DNA from: Flavobacterium sp. CYK-55
Lineage (GTDB): Bacteria; Bacteroidota; Bacteroidia; Flavobacteriales; Flavobacteriaceae
Length of the DNA stretch: 64,000 nucleotides
NCBI RefSeq assembly: GCF_018413465.1
Contig: NZ_JAHCDK010000002.1
Coordinates: 372,001 to 436,000 of the forward strand
Direction: 5' to 3'
Shown here one piece after another: positions 55,731-64,000 of the stretch. The translations under genes were made by a program, and so were the position numbers. Under the pieces are notes generated by a model that did no database searches, had not been told where the DNA came from, and worked only from the letters and a program-made list of their open reading frames with translations. Every line of letters begins with the position of its first letter. Position 1 is the stretch's first letter.

Positions 55731-56636
55731 TTATTTCTTGACTAACTTAAAGGTTTGTTTTTGGTTGCCTTGCGATACAGAAACCATGTAAAAACCGCTT
55801 GGATAGCTTTGACCAAATTCTTGTTTACTTACTTCAGAGGCATCTATTAATCGTCCCTCAACTTTTCGTCCGGTGGCATCAAAAACTTCAACATTAACAG
55901 CACCGCTCAATTGGGTATCGCTCAATTTAAAAGTTTGCTCAAACGGGTTTGGATAAGCCGTCCAATTTTGTGATTCAAAAGCCATATTGTTGAGCAATCT
56001 GAACATATTGACATGTACTGATGGCGTGGTGGCGGTTTCGCTTTGTAATACTAAATTGTTGTTGGCTAAGGCTATTGCTGTTGAGACCGTATTCTGTTCA
56101 CAGTAAACTACTAAAACATTCAAAGTAATTCCGGGTGTTGAAGTAGTTGGAAAAGTCAAATCAGTTTCTGAATTGATATCCCAATCCATTGAGCTTTCGA
56201 ATCTGAATCGCGCAAATTTGAGCGCTATATTGGATGGCAAATCAACCGCATTAGCTCGATTTGTTGGGGTTTGAGCCCAACGCAATTGTCTCATTGCCGC
56301 AGAATGTTGCGCTGGTGAAATATTATTAAATGTTGCAAAATTACCCGTTTGATTAGGCTGTTCAACAACGGTCAAAGTGCCTTGAGCACCCATCGGCAAA
56401 AAATTATCGCCATAAAGTACATTTCCACCAAAACCAGCCATTTTGAGCGATGTAGTTCCGATGTTCTTTACAAAAATATCATATTCTAGAGCGTTAGCGG
56501 TTGCTGTAACATTGTCAATATAAATAAGGACTTTGTTGCCCACGCATTGCTGTGCTTGTACTTTTATGACCGAAAAAAACAAAGCACCCATAAGGATTAT
56601 TTGACAGAATTTAATAAAAGTAGTTTTGCTCTTCAT
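55731..56636 (-). CDS. Secreted T9SS protein of unknown function
   Basis: 301 residues with a signal peptide (ILMGALFFSVIKVQAQ). The middle looks like a beta-sandwich (VLIYIDNVTATANALEYDIFVKN), with no catalytic motif visible. The end is a type A T9SS sorting domain (WTAYPNPFEQTFKL ... VEVFDATGRKV ... YPSGFYMVSV). A -7 element lies just upstream. Confidence 0.85.
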   Translation of the reverse strand: MKSKTTFIKFCQIILMGALFFSVIKVQAQQCVGNKVLIYIDNVTATANALEYDIFVKNIGTTSLKMAGFGGNVLYGDNFLPMGAQGTLTVVEQPNQTGNFATFNNISPAQHSAAMRQLRWAQTPTNRANAVDLPSNIALKFARFRFESSMDWDINSETDLTFPTTSTPGITLNVLVVYCEQNTVSTAIALANNNLVLQSETATTPSVHVNMFRLLNNMAFESQNWTAYPNPFEQTFKLSDTQLSGAVNVEVFDATGRKVEGRLIDASEVSKQEFGQSYPSGFYMVSVSQGNQKQTFKLVKK

Positions 56637-56662
56637 ATCATATTATTTTTAAACTCTAAAAT

Positions 56663-56670
56663 CAAAGATA
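56663..56670 (-). promoter_or_regulatory. Putative -7 element of the 301-residue T9SS protein
   Basis: TATCTTTG on the minus strand, exact TAnnTTTG match 27 nt before the start codon. No clean -33. Confidence 0.5.
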
Positions 56671-56767
56671 GAGAATTCATTATTAACATTTTAAAAAATA
56701 AATCAGCTTTAAATGGTTTGAGACTTCAATTGAGAATATAATTGATAAACGCACTATACAAAAAAAC

Positions 56768-56798
56768 AAAAAACGCCACTCAATGAGCAGCGTTTTTT
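56768..56798 (-). terminator. Terminator after the reprolysin-like protease gene
   Basis: On the minus strand AAAAAACGC and GCGTTTTTT pair (plus 56790-56798 and 56768-56776) over a 13-nt loop with an internal CTC/GAG, followed by G and more T. Confidence 0.8.
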
Positions 56799-56817
56799 AA
56801 TTTATAATAATCTAAAA

Positions 56818-59800
56818 TTATTTTTTGATAAAACGTTTGACAACCGTTTCTCCGTTTGATTCTAGTTCTAACATATAGATATTGGCGGACAATCCTGAAA
56901 CAGAAATTGCTCCGTTTTGAATGGTTCCTTTTGAAACTTCTTGCCCCAGCAAATTGATAATTCTGTATGATGCGTTCTCAGCCTCTGAAACGTTCAAGAA
57001 ATCACCCTGAACCGGATTCGGAAATAATTTGATGTTGCTCAAACTTGAAGTCGCTGCGGCCGGACGATTGTTTAATCCGCCACAAGTATCCGTAGCAAAA
57101 GAATCCCATTCACCCGTTAAATTAAAGGTAGCATTAGGTGACAAAATGGTAGCTTTTCTTCTGAGGGTAACATCAATGGCAAAGTTGGCCGTACCTCCGT
57201 TAAAAGTTCCGATGATGTCAATGAGCACGCCGTTCTTGAACAAGCCCACAGCATCATTACCGTTAAAAGTCAACTCAGTTCCGGCGGTTGAAATATTGGC
57301 CGATGCAGCACTGTAACAAGCCACATTAATTGAGCTGTTGACCATAACAAACTTGGCTCCGTTGTTCAAAGTACCTGAAAGCGTAATTCCGGTTGACCAT
57401 GCTCCTGCTCCGTTGGTTTGTTTTTTTACGGTGTAAATAGAAAGGTTTACAGCGGCACCTGTATTGTTGGCAATTTCAAGCGCTTTGTTGTTTGATGAAC
57501 CTTCTATGTATTCTGAAAACATCAAATCAGTCGCGTTGCCTGAATTGGCCAAAGTAGTTACATTAACCGTATTACTAGCTGCTGAAATATTTCCGGCAGC
57601 ATCTTTGGCTTTTACCGTAAATGCATAAGCCGTTGAAGCCGTCAAACCGCTCACCGCAAAAGTAGTTGCCGTTGTTGTCGAGCCTATTAAAGCAGCACCT
57701 TGATAGACATCATATCCGGTAACTGCAACATTGTCGGTTGAAGCCGTCCATGATAAATTAGTAGTCGTTTGTGTGGTTCCTGAAGCAGCTAAGCTTGTTG
57801 GCGCGGTTGGTGCTGTGGTGTCAGATGCTGCTAAGGTGGTCACGTTTACTGTATTGCTCGCCGCTGAAATATTTCCGGCGGCATCCTTGGCTTTTACCGT
57901 AAATGTATAGGCAGTTGAAGCGGTTAATCCGGTTACAGCAAAAGTAGTGGCTGTAGTGGTAGAACCTTTTAAAGTTGCCCCTTGATATACATCATAACCC
58001 GTAACACCCACATTATCGGTTGAAGCTGTCCAAGATAAATTAGTTGTAGTTTGTGTGGTTCCTGAAGCAGCTAAGTTTGTCGGAGCTGTTGGCGCTGTAG
58101 TATCTGATGAACCCGCGGTAATCGTAAAATTGGTATTTGAAACATCAAAGAAAATATGATTGGTTCCTTTGACCATAATACGATTGGTTGTTCCCGGCGT
58201 ATTCGGAATAGTTACCGCCTGCGTTCCGTCATTTGGGGTTGCAGCCAATAAAGTACTCCAAGTGGTTCCGCTGTTGTTAGAAATTAAAATGTCTACATTG
58301 GCGCAATTCACACCGTTGGCTGTTGTTCCTGATACGTTCCAAGTTACGGTTTGCGTACTTCCGCCCACATACGAAACAGCCGTATTAGGAGCTGTTACAG
58401 CAAATGGCCCGGCAGTTCCGTTAACAGTTACAATCATATCGTCGCTGTTGTTTCCGGCTCCACCTGCTCTATTGTCGCGAACGGTAAATCTAAAGTTGAG
58501 TGTTCTGGCTACTGAAGACAAAGCCTCAACGGTGATTTCGCTTCCCGCTGTGGTGGTTGCACCGGTTAATACCGATGACATTTTCGGAAAATAACGCGTT
58601 GGAGATGTGGTTGGTGAATATGAACGATAATTAACTCCCGTAGTTTTAGTCGCACTTGGCGCTGCAGCTGTTGTTTGAGAATTCATTTGCTCCCAGTTGT
58701 AGGTCAGCGTATCTCCGTTGGCATCAGTACCTGTTCCGGTTAACATGAATGGAGTGCTTTTCGGAATTGTATAATCTAAGCCGGCATTGGCTGTAGGTAT
58801 AGAATTTCCGGTAGCCGAATTAACTTGACAAGTCGTGGTTTTAACATAATTGGTTACCTGCTGAATACTAACGGCATGAAAATAAGCATCAGAATGCGGC
58901 TGAACATCCAATGTGGTAATACCTGCATAACCCATGATGGTTGAACCCGAACCCGGTTCTACCTGAACTCCAGTTCCTTCATTACCTCCGTGTGTCCATG
59001 TATGGTTGGCGCCGAATTGATGCCCCATTTCATGAGCAACATAATCAATGTCAAAATTATCACCTGAAGGAATTCCATCGCCTGGCGAAGTGTATGCACT
59101 TCCTTTATAGTTGTTAGGGTAAGTGATTCCGGCATCGACAAATGTAGACATGTCATTGCTGCAAACACAACCAATACAGCCTGCGTTTCCGCCGCCGCCG
59201 GTGGCTCCGAAAAGGTGACCAATGTCAAAATTGGCGTTTCCAATTACCGAACTCAGGGTATTCATCAATTGATAATTCCAATTATCTAAAGCTGATGCCG
59301 GCGAATAAGGGTCTGTTGATGCACTCGTATAAATAACAGAATCGGTATTGGCAATCAAATTTAAGCGAACCGCAAAATCTTTTTCAAAAACGCCATTGAC
59401 ACGCGTCATACTGTTGTTGATGGCTGCCAATGCCAATGCTTTTGTACCGCCAAAATAAGCAGTGTATTCACCCGTTACTGACATTGCTAAACGATAAGTT
59501 CTCAGAGTAGCATCATCTGCATTTGGTCTTGCAGCCGCAGCTACCCCCAAATCTTGCTGTACATCTTTGACCACTTTACATTCAAAACGGTTCAACGAGG
59601 CAGTTCTATCTGCTCTGCGATATACGGCATACGTACTTAAATTGGTGGTGTATGGCTCGATGAATTCTGTTGATTGGTCAGCTCTCATCACCATGGTTTG
59701 CAAACCTAGTGGCGATAAACTAAAATAAATGGTCGAACTTGGCGAAGTTACGCCTTGACCAACATACGATTTTATTTCAGGATATCGAGCTGCCAAAGCC

Positions 59801-60096
59801 GGATCCATGTTGGATGATTCTTTAATTCGGTATTGTTCCATTTTACCCTCAGCATTAGGAAAAGAAACAATCACATTTGATTTTCCTGCTACTGACCTAT
59901 CAGGCACATTGATCAACGATTGACGCAATGCAACTACGTCTACTGAAAATAGTCTCGGGTTAATTAAACCGGTCTTGTTGGCAACCACTACTTCATTAGC
60001 TTTATGAGTGGCTTGAGTGAAGGCAATCCTTCCCGTTTGGGCAAAGGAAAAACCAGAGATTGCTATAGCAGCAATCAAGAGTAATTTGTTTTTCAT
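56818..60096 (-). CDS. T9SS-exported reprolysin-like metalloprotease
   Basis: 1092 residues with a signal peptide ([17 protein letters not shown]). A long pro-like region precedes the metzincin catalytic domain with [11 protein letters not shown] (His355, Glu356, His359, His365) and a Met-turn in IMGYAGI. Further modules: an Ig/PKD-like part, two nearly identical 94-residue Fn3 domains (nt 58107-57826 and 57825-57544), a lamin-tail domain ([34 protein letters not shown]) and a type A T9SS sorting domain ([13 protein letters not shown] ... [11 protein letters not shown]). A secreted protease for extracellular protein digestion is the likely role. Confidence 0.94.
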   Translation of the reverse strand: MKNKLLLIAAIAISGFSFAQTGRIAFTQATHKANEVVVANKTGLINPRLFSVDVVALRQSLINVPDRSVAGKSNVIVSFPNAEGKMEQYRIKESSNMDPALAARYPEIKSYVGQGVTSPSSTIYFSLSPLGLQTMVMRADQSTEFIEPYTTNLSTYAVYRRADRTASLNRFECKVVKDVQQDLGVAAAARPNADDATLRTYRLAMSVTGEYTAYFGGTKALALAAINNSMTRVNGVFEKDFAVRLNLIANTDSVIYTSASTDPYSPASALDNWNYQLMNTLSSVIGNANFDIGHLFGATGGGGNAGCIGCVCSNDMSTFVDAGITYPNNYKGSAYTSPGDGIPSGDNFDIDYVAHEMGHQFGANHTWTHGGNEGTGVQVEPGSGSTIMGYAGITTLDVQPHSDAYFHAVSIQQVTNYVKTTTCQVNSATGNSIPTANAGLDYTIPKSTPFMLTGTGTDANGDTLTYNWEQMNSQTTAAAPSATKTTGVNYRSYSPTTSPTRYFPKMSSVLTGATTTAGSEITVEALSSVARTLNFRFTVRDNRAGGAGNNSDDMIVTVNGTAGPFAVTAPNTAVSYVGGSTQTVTWNVSGTTANGVNCANVDILISNNSGTTWSTLLAATPNDGTQAVTIPNTPGTTNRIMVKGTNHIFFDVSNTNFTITAGSSDTTAPTAPTNLAASGTTQTTTNLSWTASTDNVGVTGYDVYQGATLKGSTTTATTFAVTGLTASTAYTFTVKAKDAAGNISAASNTVNVTTLAASDTTAPTAPTSLAASGTTQTTTNLSWTASTDNVAVTGYDVYQGAALIGSTTTATTFAVSGLTASTAYAFTVKAKDAAGNISAASNTVNVTTLANSGNATDLMFSEYIEGSSNNKALEIANNTGAAVNLSIYTVKKQTNGAGAWSTGITLSGTLNNGAKFVMVNSSINVACYSAASANISTAGTELTFNGNDAVGLFKNGVLIDIIGTFNGGTANFAIDVTLRRKATILSPNATFNLTGEWDSFATDTCGGLNNRPAAATSSLSNIKLFPNPVQGDFLNVSEAENASYRIINLLGQEVSKGTIQNGAISVSGLSANIYMLELESNGETVVKRFIKK
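57544..58107 (-). repeat. Tandem Fn3 duplication inside the reprolysin-like gene
   Basis: Two adjacent 282-nt units encode 94-residue Fn3 domains beginning [10 protein letters not shown]. By my count 7 of 94 residues differ, so the duplication is recent or homogenised. Confidence 0.9.
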
Positions 60097-60124
60097 CCTT
60101 ATTGTAATGAGTTAGATTAGATGC

Positions 60125-60132
60125 CAAATATA
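60125..60132 (-). promoter_or_regulatory. Putative -7 element of the reprolysin-like gene
   Basis: TATATTTG on the minus strand, exact TAnnTTTG match 28 nt before the start codon; -33 not evident. Confidence 0.5.
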
Positions 60133-60190
60133 TTGATTTCTAACTATCATTTACCTATTGTTGAAAACTCTTTATTTATTTAACGTTTAG

Positions 60191-60207
60191 CTTAAAATAC
60201 TTTTAAG
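60191..60207. other. AT-rich inverted repeat in a divergent intergenic region
   Basis: CTTAAAA (60191-60197) and TTTTAAG (60201-60207) flank TAC. It lies between the protease gene and the dehydrogenase gene and could be an operator; nothing more can be said. Confidence 0.3.
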
Positions 60208-60304
60208 TTAAAATCACAATTTAATAACATAAAAACAATCAACTTCTCATTGTTTGTTTGACGTTCAATTGCATTAAAATGCTCTTTTCTCAGATGGTAT
60301 TTGT

Positions 60305-60312
60305 TATATTTG
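60305..60312 (+). promoter_or_regulatory. Putative -7 element of the Glu/Leu-type dehydrogenase gene
   Basis: TATATTTG, exact TAnnTTTG match, 23 nt before ATG 60336. It lies within the upstream extension of the open frame, which argues for the internal ATG as true start. Confidence 0.5.
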
Positions 60313-60335
60313 CCACGCCCAAAAGCATCATAATT

Positions 60336-61562
60336 ATGAAAGATTTACTCGAAAAATTTGAAAATAAAAGCCCTGAAATAGTATTCAATTGGAAAGACCC
60401 TGAAACTGAAGCCGAAGGCTGGACTGTGATTAATTCTTTGCGTGGCGGAGCTGCAGGCGGAGGAACACGCATGCGCAAAGGTTTAGACATGAACGAAGTT
60501 TTATCGTTAGCCAAAACCATGGAAGTTAAATTCTCGGTTTCAGGACCGGCGATTGGCGGAGCTAAATCAGGCATTAACTTTGACCCGAATGACCCGCGCA
60601 AAAAAGGCGTTTTGCAACGTTGGTACAAAGCCGTTTCACCACTGCTGAAAAGCTATTACGGAACCGGTGGTGATTTGAACGTAGATGAAATTCACGAAGT
60701 AATTCCGATGACCGAAGAATGTGGTGTTTGGCATCCGCAAGAAGGTGTTTTCAACGGGCATTTCAAACCAACTGATGCCGATAAAATCAACCGCATCGGG
60801 CAACTTCGCCAAGGTGTTATTAAAGTAATTGAAAATCCGAAATTTTCTCCGGATGTTTCCCGAAAATACACCGTTGCTGATATGATTACAGGTTATGGCG
60901 TGGCCGAAGCGGTTCGTCATTACTATGACATTTACGGGGGTAACTTCAAAAGCAAAAAAGCCATTGTGCAAGGTTTTGGCAATGTTGGGTCGGCGGCTGC
61001 TTTCTACTTGGCCGAAATGGGCGTAAAAGTAGTCGGTATTATTGATCGCGATGGTGGTTTGATTTCAGAAAACGGTTTTACTTTTGACCAAATCAAAACC
61101 TTATTCCTCAACAAAGACGGCAATAAACTCGTAGCGCATAACCTTAAGCCATTTGAAGAAATCAACGAAAAAATTTGGTCGATGGGCGCTGAGATTTTTG
61201 CTCCTTGTGCAGCCTCAAGATTGGTTACACAAGACCAAACCGAGCGTATGATTGCCTCAGGATTAGAAGTCATTACGTGCGGAGCGAATGTTCCGTTTGC
61301 TGATCAAGCTATCTTTTTCGGACCCATCATGGAAGCAACCGATGCCAATACAAGCTTGATTCCGGATTTTATATCGAATTGTGGTATGGCACGCGTTTTT
61401 GCCTATTTTATGGAAAAGAAAGTACAAATGACCGATGAAGCTATTTTTTCAGACACATCAGAAACCATCAAAAAGGCGATTCAAAAAGCATATGATCAAA
61501 ATCCGTCTAAGACAAACATCAGCGCAACCGCTTTTGAAATTGCGTTGAAACAATTGTTATAA
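60336..61562 (+). CDS. Glu/Leu/Phe/Val dehydrogenase
   Basis: Oxidative deamination of an amino acid with NAD(P). 408 residues from ATG 60336 (MKDLLEKFENKSPEIVFNW); the frame is open 78 nt further but that contains the probable promoter. Catalytic block MEVKFSVSGPAIGGAKSGIN with the Lys, and the Rossmann motif AIVQGFGNVGSAAAFYLAEMGVKVVGIIDRDG. Length lies between typical leucine (~365) and glutamate (~420-450) dehydrogenases, so the substrate is undecided. Confidence 0.93.
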   Translation: MKDLLEKFENKSPEIVFNWKDPETEAEGWTVINSLRGGAAGGGTRMRKGLDMNEVLSLAKTMEVKFSVSGPAIGGAKSGINFDPNDPRKKGVLQRWYKAVSPLLKSYYGTGGDLNVDEIHEVIPMTEECGVWHPQEGVFNGHFKPTDADKINRIGQLRQGVIKVIENPKFSPDVSRKYTVADMITGYGVAEAVRHYYDIYGGNFKSKKAIVQGFGNVGSAAAFYLAEMGVKVVGIIDRDGGLISENGFTFDQIKTLFLNKDGNKLVAHNLKPFEEINEKIWSMGAEIFAPCAASRLVTQDQTERMIASGLEVITCGANVPFADQAIFFGPIMEATDANTSLIPDFISNCGMARVFAYFMEKKVQMTDEAIFSDTSETIKKAIQKAYDQNPSKTNISATAFEIALKQLL

Positions 61563-61642
61563 ACTTAGCCAAACCCGTCTTTTTACATCGACAATTTTGT
61601 GTAGATTTATTCGTTTTAAAAGACAAGTTAACGCTATTACCT

Positions 61643-62536
61643 ATGGATATTACAATTAATAAAGACCAGCAAAAATCTATGCTTTTGACCGCTTTGGTCA
61701 TGGCTTTACTGATTTTAATTTTGTTTTTTATTCGTTTTTGGCCACCTTCAAACTTAGAGGAACTCATAGGCGGCGGTGGCGGTGGCGGCATTGAAATGAA
61801 CTTTGGCGACAGCGATTACGGCTTGGGTGACAACTATAAAAGCCAAACGCTCAATGTGAAAAATGAGGCTCAATCAGCCCCAACTCCTACAGCAACGCAA
61901 GACAATGTGCTCACGCAAGACAACGACGATGAAGATGTTGTTTCGATGACACAAAACGAGAAGGTAAAAAAAACCACACCGGTTCCGACCAAAGTTGAAA
62001 CCAAACAACCTTCGCCTGAAAAACCAAAAGTTTCAAAAAACACCAACGATGCTTTGGCTAATTTATTAAACGGAAACAAAGGTGGCGACGGAAATGACAA
62101 ACAAGCAGGTAACAAAGGTCGCCCTGACGGCAGCTTGAGTTCATCCGGATACAGTGGCTCTGGTTCAGGAACAGGATCAGGCACCGGAAACGGATCCGGA
62201 AATGGTTCTGGCAACGGTTCAGGAAATGGCAGCGGTAATGGCTCAGGAAGCGGAAACGGTAGCGGACCAGGTTATTATTTAGGCAACCGAAAAGCACTGA
62301 GTAAGCCTGTTCCGAATTATACTTGTAATGAAGAAGGAAAAGTAGCAGTACAGATTTCAGTAGACCGATCAGGCAATGTTATTGATGCCAAACCCGGCGT
62401 CAGAGGAACCACCAATGCCGCAAAATGTCTTTTAGACGAAGCCAAAAATGCAGCACTGCGCACCAAATGGCAAGCCGATGATAAAGCTGCTGACAAACAA
62501 GTCGGGATGATTATTTACAGCTTTAGTTTGAATTAA
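61643..62536 (+). CDS. TonB-like energy transducer
   Basis: 297 residues. One N-terminal membrane span (MLLTALVMALLILILFFIRFW), an acidic and Lys/Pro-rich periplasmic part (QSAPTPTATQ, TTPVPTKVETKQPSPEKPK), then about 35 residues of Gly-Ser-Asn repeats (nt ~62151-62272) and a short C-terminal TonB-type domain (VAVQISVDRSGNVIDAKPGVRGTT split by no gap). It should transmit proton-motive force to outer-membrane receptors with ExbB/ExbD, which lie convergent just downstream. The Gly/Ser/Asn linker is less usual than a Pro-rich spacer. Confidence 0.82.
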   Translation: MDITINKDQQKSMLLTALVMALLILILFFIRFWPPSNLEELIGGGGGGGIEMNFGDSDYGLGDNYKSQTLNVKNEAQSAPTPTATQDNVLTQDNDDEDVVSMTQNEKVKKTTPVPTKVETKQPSPEKPKVSKNTNDALANLLNGNKGGDGNDKQAGNKGRPDGSLSSSGYSGSGSGTGSGTGNGSGNGSGNGSGNGSGNGSGSGNGSGPGYYLGNRKALSKPVPNYTCNEEGKVAVQISVDRSGNVIDAKPGVRGTTNAAKCLLDEAKNAALRTKWQADDKAADKQVGMIIYSFSLN

Positions 62537-62557
62537 AACTGCACATCATAAAAAAAC

Positions 62558-62596
62558 AAAAAAGCAATAGCCGCGAAAGAAACTATTGCTTTTTTT
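62558..62596. terminator. Bidirectional terminator between tonB and exbD
   Basis: A 13-bp stem, AAAAAAGCAATAG (62558-62570) with CTATTGCTTTTTT (62583-62595), over a 12-nt loop; A run left, T run right. Confidence 0.85.
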
Positions 62597-62615
62597 ATGT
62601 TCTGTTTTAAATGTT

Positions 62616-63011
62616 CTATTTTGGACTTGTGGCGATCACAAATTTGAGTTTGTTTCTTACACCAATCTGAAGCACATCAACCAAATCTTGAACTTGCATA
62701 TTAAACGGAATGCGAATTACTACTGTTTGATCTTTATCGCCGCCCATTTTTGACAGCAAAGTTTGTTCGAGGTTTTCAAAAGGAACTTCTTCTTTATCTA
62801 CAAAATAGCGTTTCTCTTCAGTTACCGAAAGCGAAATGTGCTGCTTGTTGGTTTTTTCGTTGTTCTTTGATTTGGGCAACGTCATTCGAATCACGTTCGG
62901 ATTGGCCAAGGTGGAAATAATCAAAAAGAACAGCAACAAAAAAAACATGATGTCGCTGAGCGAAGAAGTAGCAACTTCTGCGTGGAATCGTTTATTTCGT
63001 TTTATCGCCAT
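62616..63011 (-). CDS. exbD: ExbD-type biopolymer transport protein
   Basis: 131 residues. One N-terminal membrane span with the functional Asp in SLSDIMFFLLLFFLI, preceded by the usual RNKRFHAEVATS, and a small periplasmic domain. Partner of ExbB in the proton-driven stator. Its start overlaps the exbB stop by 20 nt, so the two are coupled. Confidence 0.93.
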   Translation of the reverse strand: MAIKRNKRFHAEVATSSLSDIMFFLLLFFLIISTLANPNVIRMTLPKSKNNEKTNKQHISLSVTEEKRYFVDKEEVPFENLEQTLLSKMGGDKDQTVVIRIPFNMQVQDLVDVLQIGVRNKLKFVIATSPK

Positions 63012-63708
63012 GATTTGGTCTTTGAATGATACTGACGAATTCTAATACTTGCTTTTGGATAGCCAAAGTAAAACTGTCGATGCGACCATTAAATAAATGG
63101 TAAGCACTATAGGCTAAAATTCCAACGATCAAACCGGCACCACTACTGATCATTTTTTCATACAAACCACCTGAGATGTTACCGATACTGATGTCTTCGG
63201 TAACTGAGATGCTGTAGAAAATTTTAATAACCCCAGAAATGGTTCCGATAAAACCAAGCGTAGGTGCAATTCCGGCAATGAGTCCGAGTTGACCAAGTTT
63301 CTTTTCCATCTCGCCAATTTCAATGTTGGCAGCGCGCTCCATATTGGATTCAATTTCTGAAATCGGACGGCCAATAGTCAGAATACCTTCTTTGAGCACA
63401 TTTCCTTGAGCATTACCCACACGATCAGCTACAGAATAAGCCATATCTAAGTTACCTGTATTGAGGCTGTTGCGGATGTCTTTGATTAAGTGCGTGTCCA
63501 TTTTGGCCACTTTTTTAATATACATGGCGCGTTCAAAAATCAGATAAATGGTGTACACCAATAAAACAACAATTGGAATCAGGAAAAAACCACCTTTGAA
63601 AATAAATTCAAGAACAGAAATTTCATTTGTTAATGGCGAATCTTGCAGTGCTTGAACGGGAGCTTGAGCAAGAGAATCAGCTTGTACCTGTAAGAAAGTA
63701 ATCAGCAT
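62992..63708 (-). CDS. exbB: ExbB/TolQ/MotA-type proton channel protein
   Basis: 238 residues with three membrane segments (FFLIPIVVLLVYTIYLIFERAMY, then GLIAGIAPTLGFIGTISGVIKIF and GAGLIVGILAYSAYHLF). The GxxGTxxG-type motif in TM2 and the TM3 pattern are diagnostic. A short N-terminal part with QADSLAQAPVQ precedes TM1. Forms the stator with ExbD. Divergent from folC. Confidence 0.93.
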   Translation of the reverse strand: MLITFLQVQADSLAQAPVQALQDSPLTNEISVLEFIFKGGFFLIPIVVLLVYTIYLIFERAMYIKKVAKMDTHLIKDIRNSLNTGNLDMAYSVADRVGNAQGNVLKEGILTIGRPISEIESNMERAANIEIGEMEKKLGQLGLIAGIAPTLGFIGTISGVIKIFYSISVTEDISIGNISGGLYEKMISSGAGLIVGILAYSAYHLFNGRIDSFTLAIQKQVLEFVSIIQRPNHGDKTK

Positions 63709-63830
63709 AGAGGATTGAATTTTGACTTTAAATTAAATAGTTTGACATTTGTATCGACGAGCGACAGCTACAATATTAAACTAAAAATGATAGAAAATAT
63801 TTTGCGCTAAAATAATTTATTAAGAAAGTA

Positions 63831-64000
63831 ATGAACTACAACGATACCGTACACTGGATGTTTGCGCAATTACCTATGTATCAACAACAGGGCGCTTCGG
63901 CTTACAGAAAAGATTTGCACAACATTCAGGCATTGACAAAACATTTACAGCATCCTGAGCAGAAAATTAAGTGCATTCACGTGGCCGGAACCAACGGAAA
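63831..64000 (+). CDS. folC: Folylpolyglutamate synthase (3'-truncated by window edge)
   Basis: 56 complete codons are visible. The start MNYNDTVHWMFAQLPMYQQQG and the ATP-binding IHVAGTNGK at the window end match the N-terminus of FolC/FPGS, which adds glutamate to folates. The rest lies outside the window. Confidence 0.88.
   Translation, partial: MNYNDTVHWMFAQLPMYQQQGASAYRKDLHNIQALTKHLQHPEQKIKCIHVAGTNG

Noticed and set aside
56818..60096. Phage tail or adhesin reading of the Fn3-rich region
   Set aside because: HExxHxxGxxH, signal peptide and T9SS sorting domain identify a secreted metalloprotease.
60258..60335. Longer N-terminus for the Glu/Leu-type dehydrogenase
   Set aside because: It contains the exact -7 element TATATTTG, and the internal ATG gives the normal family start.
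61870..62214. Antisense frame of 114 codons over tonB
   Set aside because: Its Pro/Glu-rich dipeptides are simply the complement of the Gly-Ser-Asn linker.
62151..62272. Tandem-repeat or CRISPR-like array in tonB
   Set aside because: It is an in-frame Gly-Ser-Asn linker with codon-level variation and no spacers.
1..64000. Defence system, prophage, integron or insertion sequence
   Set aside because: No transposase, integrase, recombinase, nuclease cluster or CRISPR repeat was found; the neighbourhoods are metabolic, surface and transport genes.

Overview
The window reads as chromosomal DNA of a member of the Bacteroidota, most likely a Flavobacteriaceae species close to Flavobacterium. The evidence is: six putative secreted proteins ending in type IX secretion system (T9SS) sorting domains (five type A, one type B); many upstream regions carrying the Bacteroidota -7 element TAnnTTTG, four with a -33 TTG/TTTG 20-21 nt upstream; a LytS/LytTR two-component pair with a propeller sensor; an S46 dipeptidyl-peptidase; and an AT-rich, densely packed gene order. 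I see no rRNA, tRNA, CRISPR array, transposase or phage gene. The window opens inside a giant surface-protein gene and closes inside folC.

Layout. 1-14020: two giant T9SS surface proteins in tandem whose last ~480 residues are paralogous. 14083-20320 (minus): S46 peptidase, then the hpt-adk-(corC-like)-obg group. 20360-24826 (plus): a helical HEAT-like protein, purK-purE and an M3 oligopeptidase. 24843-27268 (minus): an Asp-box T9SS protein and a UbiA-like membrane protein. 27412-36731 (plus): gcvP, a truncated haemoglobin, a KAS III-like enzyme, a duplicated pair of WG-repeat proteins around a methyltransferase, a glycosyltransferase and the lipid-transport pair mlaE-mlaF. 36748-43533 (minus): a 1277-residue T9SS type B protein, an operon for GDP-mannose synthesis/SprT/SDR, and two small membrane proteins. 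43879-47528 (plus): sensor kinase and LytTR regulator. 47525-53337 (minus): a tightly packed group led by a Crp/Fnr regulator (DM13 lipoprotein, beta-barrel, YHS protein, DoxX, DinB, NRDE, ATP-grasp, LysE). 53416-63830: acyl-CoA dehydrogenase, anmK, two more T9SS proteins (one a reprolysin-like metalloprotease), a Glu/Leu-type dehydrogenase, and tonB convergent with exbB-exbD. 63831 onward: folC.

How the genes work together. The surface and secreted proteins need the T9SS (not in this window) for export. TonB-ExbB-ExbD energise outer-membrane uptake. S46 and M3 peptidases suggest peptide use, feeding amino-acid catabolism through the glycine-cleavage P protein and the glutamate/leucine dehydrogenase. 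purK/purE and hpt cover purine synthesis and salvage.

The most interesting points are the Crp/Fnr-DM13-barrel-YHS-DoxX gene set, which I cannot assign to a known pathway; a small interspersed element whose two copies differ by three compensatory base-pair changes in a hairpin, one copy flanked by an 18-bp duplication covering the obg start; a second dispersed repeat family with four copies; the corC-like gene sitting exactly between a copy of each repeat; and the duplicated WG-repeat loci that share a promoter as well as a coding sequence.
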